From Methylosinus sp. PW1 (GTDB lineage: Bacteria; Pseudomonadota; Alphaproteobacteria; Rhizobiales; Beijerinckiaceae), in assembly GCF_000745215.1 (NCBI RefSeq), contig NZ_JQNK01000009.1, positions 124,001 through 188,000 on the forward strand: 64,000 nucleotides of DNA. Reading direction: 5' to 3'. Shown piece by piece: positions 26,149 to 33,801 of this stretch. The notes under the pieces are model-generated. The model was not told where the DNA came from. It saw only the letters and a list, made by a program, of their open reading frames with translations, and did not search any database. How positions within the stretch are numbered: position 1 is the stretch's first letter; each line of letters begins with the position of its first letter. The translations under genes and the position numbers were made by a program.

Positions 26149-26985
26149 TCATCCCGCAGCGAGCGCCCGCATCGCCGCCTCATGCACGCGCTTATCCCCT
26201 GCCGCGATGATCGCGCCGCCCTGCGCGGCCGGGCCGCCGTCCCAAGTGGTGACGATTCCGCCCGCGCCTTCGACGATCGGGATCAGAGCGACAATGTCGT
26301 AAGGGTTGAGATTGGTCTCTATGACCAAATCGACATGGCCGGCGGCGAGCGCGCAATAGGCGTAGCAATCGCCGCCATAGCGCGAGAGCCGCGTCTGCGC
26401 CTCGACGCGGAAAAAATCGTCGCGCAGGCGCTCGTCGATGAGCCGCGGCGAGGTGGTCATCAATGTCGCCTCGGCGAGCGTGGCGCAGGAGCGCGTCTGC
26501 AGCTTGCGACGCTCCTCTGTCGGCGCCGGCTGGGCCTTCCAGCCCGGCTGCGGATGGTGATGCCGCGCCGGCCCGCGCCAATAGGCGGCCTCGCCGTCGC
26601 CGGAGAAGCGCTCGCGCGTGAAGGGCTGATGCATCAGCCCATAGCAGGGCCGCCCGCGATGCTGGAGGCCGATGAGCGTGCCCCATAGCGGCAGGCCACA
26701 GATGAAGCTCTTGGTCCCGTCGATCGGATCGAGCACCCAGACATATTCGGCGTCGGCGCGGAGATTGCCGAATTCCTCGCCGATGATTCCATGGCTCGGA
26801 AAGGTCGCCTCTATGAGCCTTCGCATGGCGATCTCGGCGGCGCGATCGGCCTCCGTCACCGGATCGAAGGCGCCGCCCGGGGCCTTGTCCTCCGCCGCGA
26901 GGCTGGTGCGGAAGAAGGGCAGGATCGCCTCGCCGGAGGCGTCGGCGAGGCGTTCGACGAATTTCTCGAAATCGACGGCGGTCAT
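26149..26985 (-). CDS. hisN: Histidinol-phosphatase, inositol monophosphatase family
   Basis: Dephosphorylates L-histidinol phosphate in histidine synthesis (HisN type). The 278 residues include the metal-binding signatures GEEFG and VLDPIDGTKSFICGLPLWGTLIGL, and the second metal site NPYDIVALIPIVEGAGG. Distinguished from suhB (another family member at 30354) by the HisN-type C(I)GLPLWGTLI sequence and by its location next to N-formylglutamate amidohydrolase and cpdR, an order common in Rhizobiales. Confidence 0.88.
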   Translation of the reverse strand: MTAVDFEKFVERLADASGEAILPFFRTSLAAEDKAPGGAFDPVTEADRAAEIAMRRLIEATFPSHGIIGEEFGNLRADAEYVWVLDPIDGTKSFICGLPLWGTLIGLQHRGRPCYGLMHQPFTRERFSGDGEAAYWRGPARHHHPQPGWKAQPAPTEERRKLQTRSCATLAEATLMTTSPRLIDERLRDDFFRVEAQTRLSRYGGDCYAYCALAAGHVDLVIETNLNPYDIVALIPIVEGAGGIVTTWDGGPAAQGGAIIAAGDKRVHEAAMRALAAG

Positions 26986-27019
26986 TGCCTCTCCGGGCTT
27001 CGGCTGGAAACGCGCTGGA

Positions 27020-27943
27020 TCACTCGGCCGCGGCGCGCTGCTCGCGCGGGCCGACGATTTGCGTCAGCAGCCGCACGATCTCGCCGAGCCGGGAGGCCAG
27101 CAGATCGAAATCGACGCTGCGACGCAGATCGGCCTCGTTCATATAGAGATTTCGTGAAATTTCGATCTGCACCGCATGCCAGCCGGCGCCCGGCCTGCCG
27201 TAATGCTCGGTGATATAGCCGCCGGCGTAGGGGCGATTGCGCTGCACATGATAGCCCCATTGCCGCAGCCGCGCCTCTATGGCCTCGACGACGTCGCCCG
27301 AGCAGCTCGCGCCGAAACGATCGCCGAGCACGAAATCCGGCTTGCGCTTGTCGCCGCGGCCGGTCGCGCTCTCCTTGGCGACGCTGGAGGGCATGGAATG
27401 GCAATCGACCAGCAGGGCGACGCCGAACTTGCGGCGCGCGCGCTCCATCAGCGCGCGCAGAGCGGCGTGATAGGGCTTGTGCAGGCTCTCTATGCGATGC
27501 AGCGCCTCGGCGACGCGCAGCCGGCCGGAATAGATCTCGCGGGCGTCGGCCACGACGCGCGGAATGGTGCCGAGGCCGGCCGCCACCCGCAGCGAGCGCG
27601 TGTTGGCGAATTCCGGCAGCGCATCCTCGAACATGCGCGGGTCGAGCTCATAGGGCTCGCGATTCACGTCGAGAAAAGCGCGCGGGAAATGCGCCTTGAG
27701 CAGCGGCGCGCCGATCGCCGGCGCGAGAGCGAAGAGCTCGTGGACATGCGCATCTTCGGACCGGCGCAGATTGGCGATGTCGAGCCGCGAGCTGGCGAGA
27801 AAGCTGGCCGGATAGACGTCGCCCGAATGCGGAGACGAGAAGACGAGCGGCGAGGAGAACTCGGCGGGCTCGACCAGCTCGAACGGAACATGGAGCTCGG
27901 GATCGGCGGGCGTCGGGCTCGCGGCCCGCTCCTCGTCCATCAT
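27020..27943 (-). CDS. N-formylglutamate amidohydrolase
   Basis: A 307-residue member of PF05013, which hydrolyses N-formyl-L-glutamate to formate and glutamate at the end of one histidine-degradation route, although many members are untested. Seen: LVFSSPHSGDVYP with a metal-ligand His, REIYSGRLRVAEALHRIESLHKPYHAAL, LLVDCHSMPS, DFVLGDRFGASCS, GGYITEHYGRPGAGWHAVQIEISRNLYM. Formate release would be easy for a methylotroph to use. 35 bp separate it from hisN on the same strand. Confidence 0.88.
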   Translation of the reverse strand: MMDEERAASPTPADPELHVPFELVEPAEFSSPLVFSSPHSGDVYPASFLASSRLDIANLRRSEDAHVHELFALAPAIGAPLLKAHFPRAFLDVNREPYELDPRMFEDALPEFANTRSLRVAAGLGTIPRVVADAREIYSGRLRVAEALHRIESLHKPYHAALRALMERARRKFGVALLVDCHSMPSSVAKESATGRGDKRKPDFVLGDRFGASCSGDVVEAIEARLRQWGYHVQRNRPYAGGYITEHYGRPGAGWHAVQIEISRNLYMNEADLRRSVDFDLLASRLGEIVRLLTQIVGPREQRAAAE

Positions 27944-28155
27944 CGTCGACGCCTCATCGCTCTCACTCTCCTATCGCCCCCTCGAGAGAATATCGCGGAG
28001 GGGCAGCATAGACTCTTTCGGCGGGCATATTCCCGAAAATTTCGGTTCATGCGAAACAAGGGCCAGAATTTCACGAGCGGGCGTGAGCGGGTCCTTATTT
28101 TCACCCGATTTTTACCAAACTGCGCCCTTATGTCCTAGAACATGCGAGGAGCGAT

Positions 28156-28530
28156 ATGACCGACAAGATTGCCGCGAAAATCCTGCTGGCGGAGGATGAT
28201 ACCGACATGCGCCGCTTTCTGGTGCGCGCGCTGCAGACGGCCGGTTTCGCCGTCACCTCCTTCGACAACGGGCTCTCCGCCTATGACCAGCTCCGCGTCG
28301 AGCCTTTCGAGCTGCTGCTCACCGATATCGTGATGCCGGAGATGGACGGCATAGAGCTGGCGCGCCGCGCGACGGAGCTCGATCCCGACATAAAGGTGAT
28401 GTTCATCACGGGCTTTGCGGCGGTCGCCCTCAATCCCGACAATCAGGCCCCGCGGCAGGCGAAAATCCTCTCCAAGCCTTTCCACCTCAAGGACCTCGTC
28501 AATGAGGTGCAGCGCCTGCTCGCCGCCTGA
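28156..28530 (+). CDS. cpdR: Single-domain response regulator CpdR
   Basis: CpdR is a ClpXP adaptor switch: when unphosphorylated it primes ClpXP for CtrA and other cell-cycle substrates. The 124-residue protein is a bare receiver domain: acidic pair LLAEDD, phospho-acceptor Asp in [17 protein letters not shown] (about residue 54), [12 protein letters not shown] with the switch Thr/Gly, and the conserved Lys in ILSKPFH. The [11 protein letters not shown] segment is CpdR-like. ATG preceded by GAGGAGCGAT. It is divergent from the N-formylglutamate amidohydrolase gene and 1.3 kb from rcdA. Confidence 0.9.
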   Translation: MTDKIAAKILLAEDDTDMRRFLVRALQTAGFAVTSFDNGLSAYDQLRVEPFELLLTDIVMPEMDGIELARRATELDPDIKVMFITGFAAVALNPDNQAPRQAKILSKPFHLKDLVNEVQRLLAA

Positions 28531-28655
28531 CCAGAGCGGCGCGACGCGGTTTAGAGTTGCGGCGCCGCTCGGGCGACCTTGCTCCTTTGCGCGCCATGCG
28601 CTATGAGCGCCGCCAAACGCCGGCGTCGGCGCGGCTCTCTTTTCGAGGAATGACG

Positions 28656-28886
28656 ATGAAGAAGGAAATCCATCCCGACTATCACACGATCAGGGTCGTG
28701 ATGACCGACGGATCGGAGTATTTCACGCGCTCGACCTGGGGCGCCGAGGGCGACACGCTCAACCTCGACATCGACCCCAAGACGCATCCGGCCTGGACCG
28801 GCGGCTCCGCTCAGCTGCTCGACCGTGGCGGCCGCCTGTCGCGCTTCAACTCGCGCTTCGGCAATCTGTCCTTCGGCAAGAAGTAA
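28656..28886 (+). CDS. rpmE: 50S ribosomal protein L31
   Basis: A 76-residue L31 beginning [20 protein letters not shown]. It lacks the zinc-binding CxxC pairs of the C+ type, so it is a C-minus form, and ends in the conserved [12 protein letters not shown] and [18 protein letters not shown] 28656 gives the canonical N-terminus; another ATG 6 nt earlier (28650) is possible. Followed by a strong terminator. Confidence 0.95.
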   Translation: MKKEIHPDYHTIRVVMTDGSEYFTRSTWGAEGDTLNLDIDPKTHPAWTGGSAQLLDRGGRLSRFNSRFGNLSFGKK

Positions 28887-28906
28887 GCGCGTCCCTTACC
28901 GGCGCC

Positions 28907-28939
28907 AAAAAAAGCCGCGCTCGAGAGCGCGGCTTTTTT
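28907..28939. terminator. Bidirectional Rho-independent terminator (rpmE / rcdA)
   Basis: A 9-bp stem GCCGCGCTC/GAGCGCGGC with a 2-nt gap, seven A residues before it and six T residues after it, so it can end both rpmE on the plus strand and rcdA on the minus strand. Confidence 0.9.
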
Positions 28940-28963
28940 GGTTTCTCTCGTCTAGCCGGCGCC

Positions 28964-29503
28964 TCAGAGCCCAGGGGCGAAAGCGTTGCGCAGCCTCTGC
29001 AGCTGGGCCTCGACCGGGCTCTCGGCCTGAATCTGCCGATAGCCGGCTTCCGAGCCATAGATCAGCTGATCGAGGTGCATCACCCGCGCCTGCAAGCGCA
29101 GCGAGTGAATGGCGAGATCGCGCAGCTTTTGCGGCAGATGCGCGAAAACGTCTGGATTGGACGCCAGCTCCTGCTGCGACAGCCGCACCTTGTGCTTGTC
29201 GCTGGCGGCCTGCGCGCGCGTGATCTCGCCCTGATTGACCGCCCGCTGCAGCAGCAGCCAGGAGGCGATCTGCATTAGCCGAGTCGTCAGCCTCATGCTC
29301 TCGGCCGCATAGGCCAGAGCCTCGGATCGCGGCAGCGATTTGGCGTCATCCCGGCCATCGCCGTCGAGATAGGCCGCCGCCTCCTCCACCAGCGCCATGC
29401 CCTCGCGAAACATGGCCCCGAACGCTTCCGACCCCGCCAGCTTCTCCACGAAAGAGACCGGAGTCTGAATGCTTTCCACCGAATCGGACGCTTGCCCCAT
29501 CAT
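28964..29503 (-). CDS. rcdA: DUF1465 protein, regulator of CtrA degradation RcdA
   Basis: RcdA joins CpdR-primed ClpXP and carries substrates such as CtrA (via PopA in Caulobacter). The 179-residue helical protein is in DUF1465: VSFVEKLAGSEAFGAMFREGMALVEEAAAYLDG, a central ESMRLTTRLMQIASWLLLQRAVNQGEIT, and PQKLRDLAIHSLRLQARVMHLDQLIY. Members of this group are the RcdA family of alphaproteobacteria. Convergent with rpmE and close to cpdR, so two ClpXP adaptors are linked within 1.4 kb. A CtrA-like half-site pair lies upstream. Confidence 0.88.
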   Translation of the reverse strand: MMGQASDSVESIQTPVSFVEKLAGSEAFGAMFREGMALVEEAAAYLDGDGRDDAKSLPRSEALAYAAESMRLTTRLMQIASWLLLQRAVNQGEITRAQAASDKHKVRLSQQELASNPDVFAHLPQKLRDLAIHSLRLQARVMHLDQLIYGSEAGYRQIQAESPVEAQLQRLRNAFAPGL

Positions 29504-29849
29504 ACGACGCTCTCGAACGCTCGAACGCCGCGCTCGATCCGCGCCGTTCCGATGAGACCTATGTAACGCAAATTTGCGGGGCGCGCCTTATTAGGTTTTG
29601 CTTAACCTTAATCTTTGAATCCGTACGTATTACGCCCGAGGTCACGGCTCGGGAGCCGCCGCCGCGCGGGTCCGCGCTCGCCTCTCCCTGCCCGGCCAAT
29701 GCTGATGCAGCGCATTAGCGATCGGCTTTAAGCAAATGAAATACCGCCTTTTATCGGTCTGCTTTAACCATCGCTCGAAGAATGCCGAAAAATTCCGCCG
29801 CCGAGACGCACGGATGCGCAGAATATCGTTCCAGCTAAACTGCTTAGGC
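29504..29849. other. Intergenic region upstream of rcdA
   Basis: No convincing gene. The AT-rich core (29570-29640) contains the CtrA-like site and probably the rcdA promoter. An open frame running 29736-30185 on the plus strand shows no domain and is opposed by a better minus-strand candidate. Confidence 0.5.
29591..29606 (-). promoter_or_regulatory. Possible CtrA-binding site
   Basis: TTAG-N7-TTAAC (29591-29606) fits the CtrA consensus TTAA-N7-TTAAC at eight of nine positions. It lies about 90-100 bp upstream of rcdA, whose product promotes CtrA degradation, so a feedback loop is plausible. The motif is short, so chance occurrence cannot be excluded. Confidence 0.45.
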
Positions 29850-30164
29850 TCAGCTCTTGATGTTCCGCTGAAGCTCTATTCCGGCGGTGCGCTCGGCGCC
29901 GACGACCGAGCGGCCGAGGCCCGCCTTCAGAGCGCCGGCGCAGAGCGCGGCGATCGCCAGCAGCAGTCCGACGCGGAGCAACTGCCCGCCGTCGGGCGCC
30001 GCCGGCCGGTTGGAGACCGCGAGCGAGCGACCGCTTTTCGGCGCAGCGTCGCTCCGGCGAAGCGTCAAGGCGGGCCGGCCGCCTCTCGTCTCGACGATTT
30101 CCACAGGATCGAACGGCACGGGACTGATCTCCAACGAAGGGGCCGAGGGCCTCACTCTGGCCAA
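29850..30164 (-). CDS. Hypothetical small membrane protein
   Basis: About 104 residues. The N-terminal half is Pro/Arg-rich with SPVPFDPVEIVETRGGRPALTLRR; the C-terminal half contains one membrane helix (LLRVGLLLAIAALCAGALKAGLG) and a short tail. The family is unknown. The start is uncertain: the longest frame uses TTG 30164, and a GTG lies 9 nt further in. Codon use is coding-like, which is why I prefer it over the overlapping plus-strand frame. Confidence 0.4.
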   Translation of the reverse strand: MARVRPSAPSLEISPVPFDPVEIVETRGGRPALTLRRSDAAPKSGRSLAVSNRPAAPDGGQLLRVGLLLAIAALCAGALKAGLGRSVVGAERTAGIELQRNIKS

Positions 30165-30353
30165 ATGGCGCTTTCGAAACGGTGAAGGCCGCGACGGACG
30201 CCGCCGTCAGGGTTTATCTCTGGTTAACGCCTGAGCGGCGGCGGCGCTGCGAATGCGGACGGGACGTCAGTGAATGCTTGACGCGCCCGCCGCCGGCCTG
30301 TCATTTGAGGCCTCGCCCCACCTCCCCCCACACGCGCCATTCTTCAGGACTCC

Positions 30354-31151
30354 ATGATCCGATCCGCATTGATGAACGTCATGACTGCCGCCGCCATAAA
30401 GGCCGGGCGCAGCCTGAAGCGCGACTTCGGCGAGGTCGAGAATTTGCAGGTGTCCGTAAAAGGCCCTGGCGATTTCGTCTCCGCCGCCGACCGCCGCGCG
30501 GAAAAGGTCGTGTTCGAGGAATTGTCGCGCGCCCGTCCCGGCTATGGCTTTCTCATGGAGGAGAGCGGCGCCGTCGAGGGCAGCGACAAGACCCACACCT
30601 GGCATATCGATCCGCTCGACGGCACCTCCAACTTCCTGCACGGAATCCCGATTTTCGCCGTGTCCATCGGGCTCGAGCGGGAGGGCCAGCTGGTCGCCGG
30701 CGTCGTCTATAATCCGGCGACCGACGATATGTTCGTCGCCGAGAAGGGCCAGGGCGCCTATCATAACAACCGGCGCATGCGCGTCGCCTCGCGCAAGTCG
30801 CTCGGCGACTCGCTCATCGCCTGCGGAATTCCCCCTCTCGCCGCAGTAGACCGCCACGCGCTCTTCCAGACGGAGCTGACCGCCGTCATGGCCAAGACCG
30901 GCAATATCCGCCGCATGGGGGCCGCCGCGCTCGATCTCGCCGGCGTCGCCGCCGGTCGATACGACGCCTATTGGGAGCGCGGCATCAAGCCCTGGGACAT
31001 CGCCGCCGGAATTGTTCTGGTGCGGGAGGCCGGCGGCTTCGTCAGCGATCTCGACGGCGGCGGCGACATGCTGCCCAAGGGCGCGATCTGCGCCGGCAAT
31101 GAGACCATACATCGCCTCCTGCTCGACACAGTGCGCAAGGCGCGCGCGTGA
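30354..31151 (+). CDS. suhB: Inositol monophosphatase family protein SuhB
   Basis: A 265-residue Mg-dependent phosphatase of the IMPase family; SuhB also modulates rRNA transcription antitermination in enterobacteria. Metal-binding motifs: GFLMEESG, HIDPLDGTSNFLHGIPIFAVSIGL, and the distal WERGIKPWDIAAGIVLVREAGG. The GTSNFLHGIP sequence is the SuhB type, unlike the HisN sequence at 26149. Its stop overlaps the GTG start of the next gene by 4 bp. Confidence 0.92.
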   Translation: MIRSALMNVMTAAAIKAGRSLKRDFGEVENLQVSVKGPGDFVSAADRRAEKVVFEELSRARPGYGFLMEESGAVEGSDKTHTWHIDPLDGTSNFLHGIPIFAVSIGLEREGQLVAGVVYNPATDDMFVAEKGQGAYHNNRRMRVASRKSLGDSLIACGIPPLAAVDRHALFQTELTAVMAKTGNIRRMGAAALDLAGVAAGRYDAYWERGIKPWDIAAGIVLVREAGGFVSDLDGGGDMLPKGAICAGNETIHRLLLDTVRKARA

Positions 31152-31636
31152 CAGACGGCCGCCCGATAACCGGCCCGCGCATCGTCGCGCGCCGCGATTC
31201 GGACTGGGCCGCGCTCACCGACCTCTGGGTCGCGGCTTGGCGGCGGACCTATGCGGACATTGATTTCGAGGCGCGCCGCGACTGGCTGAAGAATCATATC
31301 GTTCAGCTGGAGCATGGCGGCGCGCGCACTTTGCTGCTGCTCGAGGGCGCCGGGCGGATTCTCGTCGGCTTCGTCACCGTCGATCCGGCGTCGCATTGGC
31401 TCGATCAGCTCTGCGTGCATCCTGAGCGTTTCGGCTCCGGCGCGGCGGAGGCGCTGATCGAGGCGGCGCGCAGCCTCTCGCCCGCGCGGCTGCGGCTCGA
31501 CGTCAATCAGGACAATGAGCGCGCGATCGCCTTTTATGAGCGGGAAGGCTTCGTGAGAGTCGGCGAAGGCCGGCCGAGCCTCGCGGGCCGGCCGACGCTG
31601 ATAATGGAATGGTCGTCGGCAACCGCGCCGGCCTGA
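31148..31636 (+). CDS. GNAT family N-acetyltransferase
   Basis: A 162-residue acetyl-CoA-dependent acyltransferase. Seen: the beta-4 strand VGFVTVDPASHWLDQLCVHPERFGSGAAEALIEAA (the acetyl-CoA loop R/Q-x-x-G-x-G/A appears as RFGSGAA), and LRLDVNQDNERAIAFYEREGFVRVGEG, the family's C-terminal motif. Substrate unknown. GTG start at 31148 overlaps the suhB stop (GTGA), so the two are coupled. Confidence 0.88.
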   Translation: MTDGRPITGPRIVARRDSDWAALTDLWVAAWRRTYADIDFEARRDWLKNHIVQLEHGGARTLLLLEGAGRILVGFVTVDPASHWLDQLCVHPERFGSGAAEALIEAARSLSPARLRLDVNQDNERAIAFYEREGFVRVGEGRPSLAGRPTLIMEWSSATAPA

Positions 31637-31660
31637 GCCGCGCGGAGGCCGAGCCGAACA

Positions 31661-33094
31661 TCAGGCGCCGCTCTTCTCGCCGACCAGCGCGAGCCGGACC
31701 ATATTGGTCGCGCCCGGCGAGCCGAAGGGCATGCCGGCGACGATGATGATGCGGTCGCCCGGCGCGGCGAAGCCCTCGCCCAGCGAATTCACGCTGGCGC
31801 GATCGACCATATCCTCGACATCGCGCGCGTCCTGAGTCTCCAGCGCATGGACGCCCCAGACCAGCGCCAGCCGGCGCGCCGTGTCGCGATTGGGCGTCAG
31901 CGCCAAAATCGGCGGACGCGGCCGCTCGCGGGCGATGCGCAGCGCCGTGGCGCCGGAGGCCGTCCAGGCGCAAATGGCCATGGAGTCCAGCGTCTCGGCG
32001 ACGTCGCGCGCGGCGACGGCGATAGCGTCGGCGGCGGTGGGATTGGGCGGCGCATTGCGCTGAGCGTTGAGGATGGAGCGATAGACGCCGTCGGTCTCCA
32101 CCTCCTCGGCGATGCGGCTCATCGTGGCGACCGCCTCGATCGGGAACTGGCCGGCGGCGCTCTCCGCGGAGAGCATGACGGCGTCGGCGCCCTCATAGAC
32201 GGCGGTGGCGACGTCCGACACTTCGGCGCGGGTGGGGAGCGGGGCGAGAATCATCGATTCCAGCATTTGCGTCGCCACGACGACCGGCTTGCCCAGCCGG
32301 CGCGCGGCGCGGGTGATGCGCTTTTGCAGGCTCGGCACCTTCTCGAGCGGCACCTCGACGCCGAGATCGCCGCGCGCCACCATCAGCGCATCGGCATGCT
32401 CGATGATCTCGTCCAGCCGGGCGATGGCCTGCGGCTTCTCGATCTTGGCCATGACCAGCGCGCGCGGGCCGACGACGCGCTTGACCTCGAGCACGTCCTC
32501 CGCGCGCTGCACGAAGGAGATCGCCACCCAATCGACGCCCTCGATCAGCGCCGCGTCGAGATCGGCGCGGTCCTTGGGCGTCATGGAGGTGATCGGAATA
32601 TCCGTGTCCGGCAGGCTGACGCCCTTGCGGTTGGAGACGCGGCCGCCGATGTCGACGACGGCGCGGGCCATGTCGTCCGAGGTCTCGACCACATGCAGCC
32701 GCACCTTGCCGTCATCGATCAGAATGGCGTCGCCGATCTTCAGCGCCTGCAGAATCTCGGGATGCGGAAGCTGCACGCGGACGGCGTCGCCCGGCGTCGG
32801 ATCGGCGTCGAGGACGAAATGATCGCCCTTGCGCAGATGCACCGGCCCGTCGGCGAAGGCGCCGATGCGGAGCTTCGGCCCCTGCAGATCGACCAATATG
32901 CCGATGGCGCGGCCGGTCTCGGCCTCGATCTCGCGGATCATGCGCACATAGGCGGCGAGCCCGGCATGATCGGTGTGGCTCATATTGATCCGAAACACAT
33001 CGGCGCCGGCCGTGGACAGGCCGGCCACGACGGTCTTCTCGACGCTCGCGGGACCGAGCGTCGCGATGATCTTCACGCGCCGCAACCTTCTCAT
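31661..33094 (-). CDS. pyk: Pyruvate kinase
   Basis: Converts phosphoenolpyruvate and ADP to pyruvate and ATP. The 477-residue protein begins MRRLRRVKIIATLGPAS and contains FRINMSHTDH, VMAKIEKPQAIARLDEII (active-site Lys), ADALMVARGDLGVEVPLEKVP, VATQMLESM and DAVMLSAESAAGQFP. The C-terminal domain ends normally. ATG 33094 was preferred over an in-frame TTG 12 nt upstream. Pyruvate kinase is relevant in serine-cycle methylotrophs, where PEP is a branch point. The next gene upstream is DUF1036, a frequent alphaproteobacterial neighbour. Confidence 0.95.
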   Translation of the reverse strand: MRRLRRVKIIATLGPASVEKTVVAGLSTAGADVFRINMSHTDHAGLAAYVRMIREIEAETGRAIGILVDLQGPKLRIGAFADGPVHLRKGDHFVLDADPTPGDAVRVQLPHPEILQALKIGDAILIDDGKVRLHVVETSDDMARAVVDIGGRVSNRKGVSLPDTDIPITSMTPKDRADLDAALIEGVDWVAISFVQRAEDVLEVKRVVGPRALVMAKIEKPQAIARLDEIIEHADALMVARGDLGVEVPLEKVPSLQKRITRAARRLGKPVVVATQMLESMILAPLPTRAEVSDVATAVYEGADAVMLSAESAAGQFPIEAVATMSRIAEEVETDGVYRSILNAQRNAPPNPTAADAIAVAARDVAETLDSMAICAWTASGATALRIARERPRPPILALTPNRDTARRLALVWGVHALETQDARDVEDMVDRASVNSLGEGFAAPGDRIIIVAGMPFGSPGATNMVRLALVGEKSGA

Positions 33095-33139
33095 TTTCTC
33101 GCCCAATCCTTCTTTGTCAGAGCCGCGCGGCCGTCTTCG

Positions 33140-33565
33140 TCACTGAGTCGACGACGGCGTCGGATCTGTGAGCTGCACCGTCCAGTTCTTGGCGTCGCGC
33201 CCCGTGTCGATCTCGAAGAAGCCCGTGCGGTCGAAGCCGCGCGCGAAGCAGTCCTCTCGCCCATCGATGCGGAACTCGCGATCGCGCGTGCACATGAACG
33301 CCTTGCCCTTCCACTCTCCGCCGCGCTCGTCCATCGCATATACGTAGTAGTACTGCGCCGCGAGCGGTCCGCGCAACAGCGTCTCGCAGGCGGAGGCGCG
33401 CAAATTCCACCACCCTTCCGACAGCCAATTGCGTCCGTCCGTATAGGCCAAGGACACGCTCACCCTGTTCGTCGTGTTGTTGCATAGGCGAAAATCCGCT
33501 TGAGCGCCGGATATAACGCAAAGACAACACGAAATAATCACAAAGCGTGTCATGCGGCCGGGCAT
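33140..33565 (-). CDS. DUF1036 secreted protein
   Basis: A 141-residue exported protein. A signal peptide (about 5-24, ending SGAQA) precedes the DUF1036 domain: DFRLCNNTTNRVSVSLAYTDGRNWLSEGWWNL, CETLLRGPLAAQYYYVYAMDERGGEW, FMCTRDREF, and EDCFARGFDRTGFFEIDTG. Four cysteines can form two disulfides. Function unknown. Start may be 33565 or 33553. Located 45 bp upstream of pyk on the same strand. Confidence 0.87.
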   Translation of the reverse strand: MPGRMTRFVIISCCLCVISGAQADFRLCNNTTNRVSVSLAYTDGRNWLSEGWWNLRASACETLLRGPLAAQYYYVYAMDERGGEWKGKAFMCTRDREFRIDGREDCFARGFDRTGFFEIDTGRDAKNWTVQLTDPTPSSTQ

Positions 33566-33801
33566 GGGCGGAACAGTCGCGAGAGGGTCGAAGAGCGGCG
33601 CCGCGGACCGGCGGCCCGAAGCGGCGATGCACAGCCAAACCACGGGACGGCCGCTTTGTCCACCCCGACGACGCCTCGCGCCGCGCAATCTGGCCGCGGG
33701 CGTGGCCGTCTTGTCACTGTCGTGACCTAGCGTAAACTTCGAGACAGCTTTTCCCGCCGGGCCGCGACGGTCCGGACACGCCCTTTTCAATGGAGAGCAT
33801 C

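Noticed and set aside
23464..26688. A 1074-codon plus-strand frame spanning hrpB, the HhH gene and hisN.
   Set aside because: It crosses three confident minus-strand genes and lacks any family signature.
29736..30185. Plus-strand frame of 149 codons opposite the small membrane-protein gene.
   Set aside because: No domain and poor composition; the minus-strand frame has a clear membrane helix.
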